This document shows, piece after piece, positions 47,040-58,759 of a stretch of 64,000 bases of DNA. The number at the start of each line of letters is the position of its first letter. Position 1 is the first letter of the stretch. The stretch is from NCBI GenBank assembly GCA_022575985.1, contig JAKSXM010000007.1:54590501-54654500 (forward strand). The letters are read 5' to 3'. The stretch is from Anagrus nilaparvatae (taxonomy: Eukaryota > Arthropoda > Insecta > Hymenoptera > Mymaridae). Under the pieces are notes generated by a model. That model had not been told where the DNA came from. It searched no databases and saw only the letters and a list, made by a program, of their open reading frames with translations. A program made the translations under genes and the position numbers.

Positions 47040-47920
47040 CACGGAAAAAAATTCTAAGTTGTATTGACAAATAACTTTGTTGAAATATGCCAACAAAGTA
47101 TTTGTTGAATTGTCATAGTTACTTAGTTGATTCAAACAGAGTGAAAATTTTATTTAAAAAAAATTATTTTTTTATTTTTTTTTTATTTTTTTTTTTTTTT
47201 TTAAATTAATTATTTTTTTTTTTATAATTATTTTTTTATATTTATTTAATATTTATTAATTTAAAATCTGTTAAAAAAAACCGAAGAAAAATTTTGACTG
47301 CTACTGGGATCGAACTGAGTATTGCGGCTTCCGAGACTGCGTGATTATCCATTCTGCTAACAGGACAGTTGTATTTAATAAAAAAATTTTAAGTACTATA
47401 TGTTACAGATAATAATTTTAGAAATTATATGCAGAGTAAATTATATATACCCAGCGAAATGCATATTTAAAAATAATAGTTAAAACTATCATAAATAATT
47501 TTTAGGAAATCCCATTTCTTTATTATAATAATAATGAATAATAATATAAACAAAAGCCGCTGCTGAAGAACATGTTTCGACTTGTCGCCGGCCGCGGTGT
47601 TAAATACATAAAAGGATAGAAAGAGAAAGAATGAATAAATATTTTAATATAAAAGAAAAAGCATTGACCTAACTATTAAAATTAATCATATTAATGTTGT
47701 AGGTTGTTGGTTTATCTAACACTATGTTGATTCAACAAAGATTTAAGTGGTTAACTTAACAATTTTAATTTTGCTTGAATCAACAAAGTATTTGTTGGTT
47801 TAATGTTTTTATTTGACAATTCAACGTTTAATCTTTCCATTCAACAAACTTACAATACTAATCATATTTCAGTTACGTAATACGTTTAGTTTGTCTTATA
47901 TTTTTTTTACGTGTGGTTTT
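47040..47920. mobile_element. Inverted-repeat element carrying a tRNA-like module
   Basis: The left part (47040-47150) and right part (47700-47900) share, in inverted order, CACGGAAAAAAA/TTTTTTTACGTG-type ends and the words GTTGAATTGTCA, CAACAAAGTATTTGTTG and TTGATTCAA. Pairing is imperfect. The centre holds a T-rich tract and a 74-nt tRNA-like segment on the minus strand. Non-coding. Confidence 0.45.
47296..47369 (-). ncRNA. tRNA-like segment (pseudo-tRNA or SINE head)
   Basis: The 74-nt minus strand reads with a D-arm-like TTAGCAGAATGGATAATC, a middle arm around AGTCTCGGAAGCC and a T-arm-like AGTTCGATCCC (B-box-like) before GTAGCAGTC. The acceptor ends pair only partly (ACTG with CAGT), and the anticodon stem is poor. 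It is therefore a tRNA-derived module, perhaps Arg-like, and not a functional tRNA gene. Confidence 0.4.
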
Positions 47921-49699
47921 GACGTGCATCCGGTAAATTAATTCTGCATATAATATGTATGATATATATTATATATCAATAAATTATTGAATATTTAAAT
48001 AATTTAAGTATTTTAAGCATTTTATATATTTGTGTACGTCTTGTACATTCTTAATCAAATCGTGATGACATTATTAAATACTACCCTATCGATTGTATAA
48101 TTTCTCTGCGTATAGAATATATTTATATATCGATCGCGTGAATCTAATGCTGTAAACAAACTAATGTATATTACATAAATTCATGCATAGTTTTTCTTTA
48201 TATCACGTACTTAATAATAAATATATTAAGGTTTCAAAATTTTTCATTTTTAATACTTAACACCCTATTAAGATAGTACGATACAGCAAAAAAGGCTTAT
48301 ATTTGAATGCATTAAAAAAAGAATATATGATTGTTGAAACAAAATATAATTTAAAATTATAATAAGCAACTACCATCAATATGAGTCTTAGTAAAATTTT
48401 TTAGCTTTATTATTTAAACAATGAACGCTGTTTTCGTCTTAAGACTAATAAAAAAACAATAAGTCCCTTAATTATTTTAAATAATTTATTAACCTCATTA
48501 ATTTTTGACCAATTTTTAATCTTAAGAGTTCATTTTTTTCGTTTTCCAAATTAGAATCGATTCACTGACGAAAATGTTTTAAAAAATATTTATTTATCCA
48601 ATGCCAGCTAATTGTTTATAAATTTTTCATGAAAAGTGATACAAAATTTTATAATAAGATTAGCGCAAGTTCACACGATGAGCATAACTAAGACCAATCC
48701 TCAGACCCCTATTTCGTAGTCACTATTTTTATTGATAGATCTATAAAAATTTTTTACGAATATTTAAGTTTCTTGGTTCACTTAATATTAATAAGAAATC
48801 CAGTTTTACAGTAAATGGTCGCTAAGCATTTTCGCTGAAAAAGAAGTTTAATTTTTATAAATTTTCATAAGAAAAATAAGTTTAATTTTCACTTTATGTC
48901 CATTTAATATTAAAAGTCTTAATTTTAACGATAAATCAAACTAAAATTAATATGAATTTTTTTCTGTATTTTTGAAAATCAAATACCTAATTGCGAGTCT
49001 GAATAAATAATTCGGTTAAATAAACCATTTATAATTTCAACTTACTGAAAACTAAATAAAATTAAAAAAATAATATTCTTATATAATTTTAGATATTTTA
49101 ATAAAAATATAATAAATTATTCAATGATTTGTTTACATATTTTTAATTTATTAAGTAGAATATTAGAAACATCTGAACATCCTAATCAAAATTCAAATCG
49201 CACAGTTTAGAAACATGTAACAATAGGAAATTACTAAGCTTAACTTTCCTCAAAACTTTTTAGTAAAAGATACAAGTAACCCTCAAGAGGTGGTTAAACA
49301 GATCAGATACTAGTTTATGACCTTGTACTATTAATTATTCTAAAGTATTTACTAGTTTTGTATTGCCAATATATTATATCAATTTACAAAACATCTATAC
49401 TTACTATTTTATTACTACCATTTTAAATTTATCATAAAACTTTTTTATATAAGTTTTTATATAAGTTTAGAAAAATATTTCACACAAAAAAGGCAAAAAA
49501 ACCTCTCACCCAGGTTAAACAGTAGTCTTTTTCGACCCAAGTTACATAAATTTTTTTACTTTTACTCATGTTTACAAACAAAAGATGTGTACGATTTTGG
49601 CTCGTTTTTTAAAAACAATAAATGGATCCAGGTTTTTGTTAGAGAAATCAGAATATTTTTTGCCGTTTAAATTGCCATAGGGCATTTGATTTAATCAAA
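47921..49699. other. AT-rich non-coding stretch
   Basis: Contains the dispersed repeat 49160-49390 (pair of 26080-26300). Otherwise nothing recognised. Confidence 0.4.
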
Positions 49700-50492
49700 A
49701 ATGTTCCATGAATGGAACATGCGTTTACTTACAGCTGAGAACTAGGTATATTTCACAAATATTGGGCAACATTACAATACAATTTACTTTTATAGTTTGT
49801 AATTATCACCATTACTAGATAGATTTTAAGTTTTTAAGCCCAAAATATTCTGATCCCCTAAACCCGTATTATTCTTAGTCCTTTAACCCGAATTATTGCA
49901 AGTCCTTAAACCCAGATTATTCCAAATTCCTTAATTAAAATTATTTTGGTTGTAAGTTCCTAAACCTGAATTATTCTAAGTCCCTAAAACAAAAACTTAT
50001 AACCGGTTTGTGTAAACACAACCTAAATGCATGGAACATGTTTACTTCCAGATGAGGACTAGGTATAATTTAAATGTTACTCAACATTACAATACAATTT
50101 TCTATTTTTATAATTTGTAATTATCACCTCACTAGCTGTTAAGATCCTAAACCCAAACTATTTTGATTCCCTTAACCTGAAGTCACTTAATCGATATTAT
50201 TCTAAGTCCATAAACCTGTATCCTAAGTCCTTAAGCCCAGATTTTTCAAAGTCTTTTAAAAGTATTTTATTTATTTATATATACTTACCTAATTATTTTA
50301 AGTCTCATTTGACCGCCCCCCTTAAATAGGACAAATTTGACCCCCCCCCCTTAAATAGGACAAGTTTTACCCCCCTTAAATAGGAGAAATTTGTCCCCCC
50401 CCCCCTTAAAACGGACAAATTTGACCCCGTCCCCTTAATTTTCAAGTTTTGAAGTACCCCCTCCCTATAAACATGTTCCATGTTAATATTCT
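49700..50492. mobile_element. MITE family B, inverted composite copy
   Basis: Reads inverted relative to 35878-36345. A first end (GGAACATGCGTTTACTTACA at about 49714) and tandem core to 49990 are followed by a second end (GCATGGAACATGTTTACTTC, 50027) with another core, a C-rich block, and the closing end TAAACATGTTCCATGTT (about 50468). The C-rich block (50310-50450) repeats CTTAAATAGGACAAATTTGA and runs of 6-12 C at a spacing near 30 bp. One truncated and one full element thus lie head to tail. Confidence 0.65.
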
Positions 50493-51183
50493 AAATCCCA
50501 TTTGACCCCCCTCCACTTTTAAAACCTTATTTTTAGACATTTCTACCTGTTTCCTGAGTCAAAGAGTAAATATTCCGGAAAAGTATTATCCGGCTTAATT
50601 ATACGCGGATTTTTGAAAGATTTTGGGGATAATTTTTTTAAGAATTTGTGAAACTCGAATATGGCCTTTTGGAAACAAAATGAAGATATAATAACTCATC
50701 TTTCATTTTCTTATATTCGTATTTCATTTAAAAAATTTTTGTACTGCACAATATATTAAATTCGATGTACTTAATTGTTTTACAGATTACTTATTATTAA
50801 AACTAATTAAGAATATTTTAACTTGTAGGTACTTAAATAAAATTAAATATCTCTTGTTTAATTGTATATTATTTTCAAAGTGAATATATAATATATACAA
50901 AATGATCTTATACTTACATTGGTATTGCTTAAACTTGTTCAAATTTAGTGTTTTATATGAGTTTCTATAACACCCACAGTTAGAAAATATAAAAAAAAAT
51001 AAGCTGCCCTCAAGAGAAATAATTTTTCAGTTCAGAAAATAAATTCTAAAACATGAAGTGACAGTTATTAGATATTGTTAAAATTTTTCAGTCAATCATT
51101 TTGGTTTCGCTGATTAATTTTGAGCGTTTGACAACAAAGCCAGTGACAGAAGTCAAGTTAACTTAGAAAGAAATAGATTTTTT
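50493..51183. other. AT-rich non-coding stretch
   Basis: No supported feature. Confidence 0.4.
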
Positions 51184-52008
51184 GGTTCTTCAATGAGGAA
51201 CCATTGTTTTCGGTTTTTGATTTTTTGGCATATAAGCACGTTTTGAGACCCCAGGAAGCTAAAAAACCGGTTTTTAAAAAAAGTGTGTGTGTGTGAGTGT
51301 GTGTGTGTGTATGTAACCGGTGAAATTTCACAACCATTATGGAATTATTTAAATAATTTAAAACAATAAAAAATTAAGTTCAGCTCCAATTCTGGTCAAT
51401 AAAATATTATTTTTACTTTTATTATGGAATTAAGACCTAATTTTTTTTTCAAAAATTTTTTCATCAAAAAATGTCAAACTACTTTTTTTTTTTTTAATTT
51501 GGATGTAATACCTCATTTATTTCTACGAAAGTACTTATATTTGAAAGTATGGTTTTTACTCTATATCTCGAATTTGATACTTAATTTTTTGAAAATTTTT
51601 TTCCCAAAATTTTTTTTACGAAAAAATACAAAAAACACCAATTTTTTTTTCTTTTTGGACATAGTACCTAATTTATTTCTATGAAAGTACTAATTTTAAA
51701 AAGTTTGTTTATAGTCATTTTTTGGTTCTGATACCAAATTTTTTCAAAAATTCTTTCTCAAAATTAAAAAAACAAAAAAATTAAAAAAACTGCAATATTT
51801 TTTTTTGTAATGTAATACCTCATATAATTCCATGAAAGTACTAATATCTGAAAATATTGTAACCGGTGATATTTCACAACTATTATGGAATTAAGAGAGA
51901 AATGTATGTTTGATTGCATGGTTGTAATCGGTGATATCAGTGGCATATTAATGTATTAAGCTCATTGTTTGAGGAACCTTAGTGCCAGCTAGTTGGCAGG
52001 GTATTTTT
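51184..52008 (+). mobile_element. GGTTCCTC repeat family, copy 3
   Basis: Begins GGTTCTTCAATGAGGAACC and ends GAGGAACCTTAGTGCCAGCT, AGTTGGCAGGGTATTTT. A short GT run lies at about 51281-51310. An insertion or duplication of about 90 bp lies at 51340-51425 between two copies of ATTATGGAATTA. Same orientation as copies 1 and 2. Confidence 0.7.
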
Positions 52009-52415
52009 AAATTAGGATAGATTCTGAGGTAAATATAAAAGTGCTTTTAATATTTTATGAAAGAGGAAAAGAATATGATTTCATATCTGAATTTCAAATT
52101 AAAAAAAATACTGAGATAAGATTTTTACATAAAAAATAATGTGAAACATTTCCTCTTTTTAAATATAATAAAATTATGAATAAATATTTAAAAAAATGTT
52201 CAAATAATAAAATATAAAAATAAATTAAATAAGTAAACTTTTTCGTTGCTAAAAAATTGATTAACAACAAGGGTTAAGAATTAAAATCACATTACCTTTA
52301 TTTAAAAGTACTTGTAAGTATAAGGCTGTTACATCTATGACTAATAAATACGTAAGATATGAGTGTTCGCTTATATATTCTACTTCTGTATGTACGTACT
52401 TATATTTAACATATG

Positions 52416-52423
52416 TATAAATA
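52416..52423 (+). promoter_or_regulatory. Candidate TATA box of the lipocalin gene
   Basis: TATAAATA lies 110 bp before the lipocalin start codon, a distance that would leave a 5'UTR of about 80 nt. In AT-rich DNA such a match is easily fortuitous. Confidence 0.3.
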
Positions 52424-52532
52424 TAAATTTATCTTTGTCATTTATTTTTGCTGTAACAAAGATACTAAACAAAGAATTTCATAAAATTCGTTAAGAAAGA
52501 TTTAGTAAACATTAAAGCATTAAGTTAAAAAC

Positions 52533-55500
52533 ATGTATAAAAATTTTAAATTTCTACAAATATTTAATTTATTATTTATATTATTTTTATTTTTATTTTT
52601 GGTCAATGCTAAAAAAAGTTGGTTAAATAAAGAAGATAAAACTAAGTGTCCAATTGTTAAGAGTGTAAGAAATTTTGATATCACACAGGTAATTATTTTA
52701 TTTTTTATTCTTACCTCGATTCTTACTTAAATACTGATTTTAAGAAATTTCAAAGAGAGAAGGTGGAAATCAAGCCAAAATTCATATGTTTACATAAAAT
52801 TACATTGAAAATTTTTTAAGTACACAAAATATATAACAAAATTCATGTAAATTTTTGATTCTCAGAAAAGGGGTGAGGGAGAGGATAGACCTATCTATGT
52901 CCACTGCAGCTTAAATAAATAACTTGATTAATAAAAATATTTTAGTCAGATGCAGTGTAGGCCTAAGCCACTAATCATTTTTTTTTGTTGATGAATTTAT
53001 AAAATTTTCCCACCGGCTTTTTAGGGCGCGGAATACGAACATTTTGTATCGAAATGAGTCCAGTTGTCCAGATTTGTTAGATATTTATTTACTGGAAACT
53101 GGACCATTTTTGGTAAAAACGGATTTCATATTTATATTCTACAACCCAGAAAACTAAAATACATGTTGAAAAATTTTATTAACTTTACATGAGATAAAAA
53201 AAGTGATTATCAAATAGGAGTCTAGGCCTACACTATTAAAAAGGCAGAAAAAATTAGACATACACTATAAATTCGATAGTTTTTGCTATTTTTAACTTAT
53301 AATTTTAGATTTATTTTTAAAGTTTATTCTGATAAAATAGCTTTTACAAAGTTATGGAAGCGAAAGTTTTATAATAGTCTTTATTTGTTAAAAATTTGAT
53401 ATAAAATCATAGTTCGATATCTATTTTTATTCTTTTTATTGTTTTTTAATACTCCTTCTATATTGTCAATACAATTTATCATTAAATGTGCACAATGCAA
53501 ATTTTTAAATAAATTTGATTAATTTTATTTTTAATTTTATTTGTTCATGTACATGGTTTTATGTAATATTAGAACCTATATTTTATCCCTCATTTAACTA
53601 ATAGCTATTTTCACTGCTTATAAAAAAAAACTTTATAAATTAGACATTTTCAATTAAAAAAATGTAATATAAACCTGCATATTATTTTTACAAAGTATAA
53701 TCAATAATAAGTATACATAATTAGATAAAACAAAAAAAAAACTGCATAATTCTATTTTTAACGAGTACATCCGTAGTATCAAGTCCAGTTCCAAAACTCA
53801 TGTACATATAATATAATATGATTATAATTTAGTTAAATTTATATTTCAAAATTATTTTTATAAAAAATATTAAATATACATATTTAACTAAAATTAACTA
53901 ATATAAAATATATATTTAAAATAAAATTAGGATTATTATTTTACATCAACATTCGTATTAAAATATTTTTAATTTTGTAGATAATATAGGATAAATAAAT
54001 ATTATAATTACTGTTTAGTGAACAATAAATAAATTTCAATTGAAATTTAATTTAACACATAACACAACAAATTTATTAATTAACCTGATTAGTCTTATAT
54101 TTAATACTATTTACATAATCAGTTAATGCCATAAATTGTAAATTAATTGGTTGATTAATTTGGTAATCTACACACTAAAACTGAAAGAATTTTTATTTAT
54201 CCAGAAAAAAATGTTTATTTCATTTTTTTGAAGGAATTTATTTTGAAGTGAATTAAATATTTTTTATTTTAAAATTTTTTTGCAATTTATTTTGACAACC
54301 AAACTACATAGTCAAGGTGTGAGTAATTTTAAAGGCATCCAAAATTTTTAATGGAGTAAAATGGATCCAATTTAGTGGATCATACGTATTTTTGGTTTTC
54401 GCAAATTTCAAGGTTTCATGCATTTTAAAATACACAGTAACAACGCTCAATTACTTTACTTTGTTCAAATTTTAAGTAGCTTGCTTGAATTGCTTCAAAA
54501 TTGTAAAAAGGAAAAAGGGTATTTAATTTTTAAATGTTTTAAACCAGATAATACCTCTCCAAAAAATTTTTGTTTACAAATTTGGTCTGATTCATTTACT
54601 AATAAGCAATATCACTCTAAAAATTTTTAAATTTTAAGAAATTTTTGAGTTGCTTGAAACATCAAGCAAAGCAACTTAACCATGTGTTTAAAAATTTTAT
54701 ACTGATGAACCTAGAAGATAGTTTTTATGGACTTTTGATTTGAAACCTAAAACTATCTAAAAATGAATTTTAATTTTAAGTCCCAGATGACGATTGAATA
54801 GACAAATACTTACGATATACCCAAATTGGTGAAAAATCCTTACTGAACAGCCCGCTGCAAATTCAACTCTGATAAAAGATGATTAAATTTGTCCAAATTA
54901 TAAGAACCTTATTAAATTGGTATATTTAATTATAACAGCACATGAAATATTCTTAAAACATACAAATATATTGATTAAATATAAATAAATTAATTTATTT
55001 GGTAAATACATGTCACTCAATAAATAGCTTACTGAGAAACTTTAAGGCCTCAGAAACTAACTGAGGAACATTTGAAACCGTCATATATACGATAGTATAC
55101 GCAGTTATGTTGCTTTGCTTAAATTGCATGAATTACTTTAAAAAATTTTTAAACAGTTTTAAAGCAACCTAACTGGTATATCAAATAAATTCACCACTAA
55201 AAAAAATTTTTATTTTTGTTTAAACGATTGCAAATATACTGACAAAAAAATCCTCTTATCACAAGCGTAAATATTCGTAAAAGAGGCGTATTTTTTCGAC
55301 ACTGACTCAGAAAAATTTTATATGGTACTTATCCGTAAATAAAGGGGTGTCATTCACTGGTCATAACTATCGTTGTTAATCCAGGTCAATTCTCAGAATA
55401 TGAAAATCGGGATTTTTTGAAAACAGACCCATAAATAAATTTTGCAGATTCCAGATTCGTAAAATTAGAATACATCAAAATTTAGAATGGGATAATTTCC

Positions 55501-58500
55501 GAAATTCATTTTATGAAATCTTGTGTTTCATGGTAAATTTTTTCTTGTTGCAAATATCAACTTCTAATGTTTTTTCAACTTTGCACTAATTTTTAGGAAT
55601 TTTGATTTACCTGCCTTACAATCCTTCTAGTTGTAATGCAATAGTTTGCATTATAAAAGTAAACTCTTATGACAATTTGAACGTCTTTGGTTAGGGCACG
55701 GGAAAATTGACCATGCGAAAATTTTAACCACTGAATTTCAGATACGCGAATGAAGATATAAAAAAATTAGGACACACCAAAAAAATATTTAATAAAAATT
55801 GCCCACGCAAAAAATAAGACACAATATTTTGGACACCTCAAATTTATTATTTTTAATTATGGCCACAAATGGCAAAATTTTAAATATTGTCCACAAAAAA
55901 AATAAATTTAAAAATTTTTATTTCTAAATAAAAAAAGAAATATTCAGTTGGTTGAAATTAGAAATAAAAATTTTTAAATTTTTGTGGACAATTCACAATA
56001 TTTAAAATTTTGCCATTTGTAGGCAAAATTAAAAATAATAAATTTGAGGTGTCCAAAATTTTGTGTCTTATTTTTTGCGTGGGGATATTTTATTAAATAT
56101 TTTTTTGGCGTTTCCTAATTTTTTTATTTTTTCATTCACGTGTCTAAAATTCAGTGGTTAAAATTTCGTGTCTAAAATTTCGCGTGGTCAATTTTTCCGT
56201 GCCCTAACCAAAAATGTTTTTGCGCGTCTTTTCTTAAGAAACTGTGAGTTTTAACCACGCTGGACGCCGGGAACATAGAAAAAGTATGAACCAGCGGGAT
56301 TAGCCGCTGAACAATAAACAGCAATTGTTAGAAAGTGCTCTCTAAGAGAGGGAGATAGCATGCGCTCTCCCCTCAGTGTAATTAAGTATCTATTTATGCA
56401 CCAGGAAGTATGGCTCCAAGTACAGCTTAAAATAGCAGAAGCTCCAGCCAAACCAGAAATTTATTATTTAGTAACCAGTACCAGTAACTAGGCCAAGTAA
56501 CCAAAAGTTCATGAAAGAAGATTTCAGCCAGGCATGACCAAAAAGAAGTATCAAGGTTTCAAAAAAAAAGGTATCTCGCGTCATTATTATTTCGTTTTAT
56601 TTCGTTATTCATTTTCATTTCATTAAATAATTTTCACGCGGTTACGCGTATGTATGAGTCAAATTTTTGTGTATGAAAAATCATCTACGTGTGAGTTCGC
56701 GTGGCGAAAATATTCGTAGTAATTTTGGATAATTTTATTTTATATTTTACATACTCGAGAATAATCGACACCCGAGCGCAAACATGCGATTCAATAAAAT
56801 ATGGCGTCTATCATTAATTAAGACCCACGAGGTCAATCAAAATATTTCTTTTATTTTTTAATAATGGTCAACCTAGTTGTAAGTTTTGTAAAATAATTAT
56901 AAAATGTTATTTCTTTTTATTATTAAATTCATTTATCGTTTATTAAATAAAAAAAGACTTATTATTGACTTAGCTTCCTTCCTCTCCCCTTTTTCAGAAT
57001 CATAATTGATATTATATTTTGAAGCTGGCATAGCGGAACGTCAAGTATAATATATGCAGGAGTAAGTATGAATAATATAATTCTATTAACTCTGGTTTAG
57101 GTTTTTAGAAAAAGCTCACTAAAAGAATATTGCATTCTCATTGAAATTACGAATATTTATTATAAAATCTTTTTAGCAAATTTATCAGTAAAATCTTATA
57201 ATTTGCTAGAAACCATATAAATTTGCGGATTGTTTTCATATTGGGGAAAAACCAAATACTACCAAAAAAACTGTAAAAATATTTTTAATATGTTATTCCA
57301 CGGTTAAGTTTTAGATTTTAAATAATTAAATTAAATGGAATCTCCCCAATCGATAGTAAATCCGGCACTACATAGTTTTTATTATTCTGCACCAAAAAAT
57401 TCTTACACTTTGCTGCCCCGGATGGAAAACGACAATTATGACCAGTGAATGGCACCCAAATAAAGGATGTCCCAAATCACAGTAAATCGCCCTCAACTTC
57501 GTCTCGAAAGATAATTACGTGCCATGAGGGCCATTCTTTACTTTTCTGGGCATGGGCCATAAATATACTATTAGTCATTTAAATTGCGAGCAACGTATCG
57601 CAGCATGATGCAAATTGGAAAAAAAAACGTTTAGCATATATTTAGATTTTACGTTATTTGCAATCATTTAAAAAAAAAAATTTAAGCTATAAAAAATAAA
57701 ATTTCTGTAGCGAAAACTGGAATTACGGTAACTGTTACCGGAAATCCAGTAACGGTAACCGGATTTTTTTTTCATTGTCTATTTACAATGTTAAGAATAG
57801 CCCGAGGAACACCCTATGGTAAATTTGCATCAAACTTACTCATTAACCTAAATTTTCCTTTAATTCTAGTTTCTTGGAATTTGGAATGTAGTTCAATTTT
57901 ATTCAAGCTCAGAAGAAGCAATATCTTACAGATGTATGCATGCAAAAGTTTCACTAAATCGACTTACTGCTGAATTTCACTTACAGTTATACTGACGATC
58001 CATATAATGAACAACTTTTCGGTAATATAACATGGAAAATACCTTCTTCTGATTCACCTGCCCATTGGATTCATGCAGAAGTTCCATGTAAAAATAATTA
58101 ATAATTTGAAATTCTTTATTTTTTAATACTTAAGTCTGATATATCTTTAGATGAAGGAGTATACAATACTTATATACTGGATACTGATTATAAGTCATGG
58201 ACATTACTTATGCATTGTGCTGAAAAGACAAAAAGTCTTCGCTATCTTTCAAGTTTTATAATGAGTAGAAAACTTACTCTAGACAATAACGTAATATCAT
58301 ACCTTCGAGAAAAACTTCCTAAGTAAGTATTACTTAAAATAAAGTTTTGTATTTTTTTTTCATTTATTTATTTAAAATAAAAATAATATTATAGGTAAAA
58401 CAATTCTATTAGACTTTAAATAAATTTTTCAATTTATTATTATCTTAATTATTCATGATTCAGAAAATTATTTTTAAAACTATTAATTTAATTCAATAGA

Positions 58501-58659
58501 TACGACATAGATTTAAAATACATATTTTCAATGGATCAAGTGAATTGCACAAGTAATGTATTATATACAAATAAGTTTCTTCCTCCTGAAATTGTAGCTG
58601 CAAAGAGAAACTACAATTCACGAAGGCATCCACTTAAGAGAAAACATAAGAAGATTTGA
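52533..58659 (+). CDS. Secreted lipocalin (apolipoprotein D/Lazarillo-like)
   Basis: Four exons: 52533-52688, 57870-58087, 58151-58322 and 58500-58659, all with GT-AG borders; introns of 5181, 63 and 177 bp. Exon 1 encodes a signal peptide (core about residues 8-25, LLFILFLFLFLVNA) and KCPIVKSVRNFDITQ, the usual lipocalin N-terminal Cys-Pro block. Exon 2 opens in phase with FLGIWNVVQ, the G-x-W motif. Later come LDTDYKSW (T-D-Y motif), HCAEKTKSLRYLSSFIMSR (third motif, Arg) and MDQVNC; four cysteines fit two disulfides. Predicted length is about 234 residues with a basic C-tail, slightly long for the family. A 1-nt frameshift lies at about 57987, between EFHLQ and YTDDPYNEQ: real null allele, pseudogene or sequencing error. 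Expected role is extracellular binding of small hydrophobic ligands; the ligand is unknown. Intron 1 is filled with MITEs. Confidence 0.85.
53300..55344. other. Intron 1 of the lipocalin gene, AT-rich part
   Basis: No internal exon is evident. The frame at 54418-54630 is AT-rich and lacks splice support. The dispersed repeat 53085-53290 (pair of 39780-39980) lies just upstream. Confidence 0.4.
55345..55685. mobile_element. MITE family A, truncated inverted copy
   Basis: Starts GTCATTCACTGGTCATAACT and CGTTGTTAATCCAGG, then carries the interior of the 1048-1440 copy in reverse order (GAAATCTTGTGTTTCATGGT, TTTAGGAATTTTGATTTACC, ACAATCCTTCTAGTT). The far terminal repeat is missing. Lies in intron 1 of the lipocalin gene. 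Confidence 0.6.
55688..56208. mobile_element. Long near-perfect inverted repeat (foldback MITE)
   Basis: Arms of about 230-250 bp face each other around a short centre (about 55940-55975). They start TTGGTTAGGGCACGGGAAAA and continue with AATTGACCA, AACCACTGAATTT, ACGCAAAAAATAAGACACAA, GGACACCTCAAATTTATTAT and TGGCAAAATTTTAAATATTG. Transcribed inside the lipocalin intron, it would form a long double-stranded hairpin. No coding frame and no clear target duplication. Confidence 0.75.
56235..56470. other. Higher-GC non-coding island in intron 1
   Basis: CACGCTGGACGCCGGGAAC and CCAGCGGGATTAGCCGCTG stand out from the AT-rich surroundings. The minus frame 56251-56451 has no recognisable domain. 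Origin unknown. Confidence 0.3.
57413..57560. repeat. MITE A end joined to GGCCCAAATCGC-type repeat
   Basis: TGCCCCGGATGGAAAACGAC and AATTATGACCAGTGAATGGC form the right end of family A (compare 1405-1440). They are followed by GTCCCAAATCAC, GGGCCATTCTTTACTTTTCT and CATGGGCC, related to the hairpin repeat at 33112-33300. The same two repeats adjoin at 1405-1605. Confidence 0.5.
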
Positions 58660-58722
58660 ATATAATATTGTATTTCTGTATTTAATCAAGAATACTCTGG
58701 CTGTGTCAAATATTAGTTAGAA

Positions 58723-58728
58723 AATAAA
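58723..58728 (+). terminator. Candidate polyadenylation signal of the lipocalin gene
   Basis: AATAAA 64 nt after the stop codon at 58657-58659; another lies at about 58743. Position fits a short 3'UTR. Confidence 0.4.
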
Positions 58729-58759
58729 AAAAATATCAAAAAATAAAATAATAATAAAA

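Noticed and set aside
47296..47369. Functional tRNA gene
   Set aside because: The size is right and the T-arm good, but the acceptor and anticodon stems are poorly paired and it lies inside a mobile element.
51424..51684. 86-codon Phe/Asn-rich ORF
   Set aside because: It is a translation of T-rich internal blocks of the GGTTCCTC repeat.
56251..56451. Minus-strand ORF in the GC-richer island as a host exon
   Set aside because: No recognisable domain, no clean splice borders, and it lies on the opposite strand in the lipocalin intron.
57788..57973. 61-codon ORF starting MLRIARGTP as the lipocalin first exon
   Set aside because: It has a stop-limited frame that does not join exon 2 in phase and lacks a signal peptide; the exon at 52533-52688 fits in phase and content.
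57934..57986. A 53-bp intron (GTATGC...TTACAG) explaining the lipocalin frame change
   Set aside because: Removing it leaves the wrong phase and a stop soon after, and it would delete the conserved CMHAKVSLN strand.
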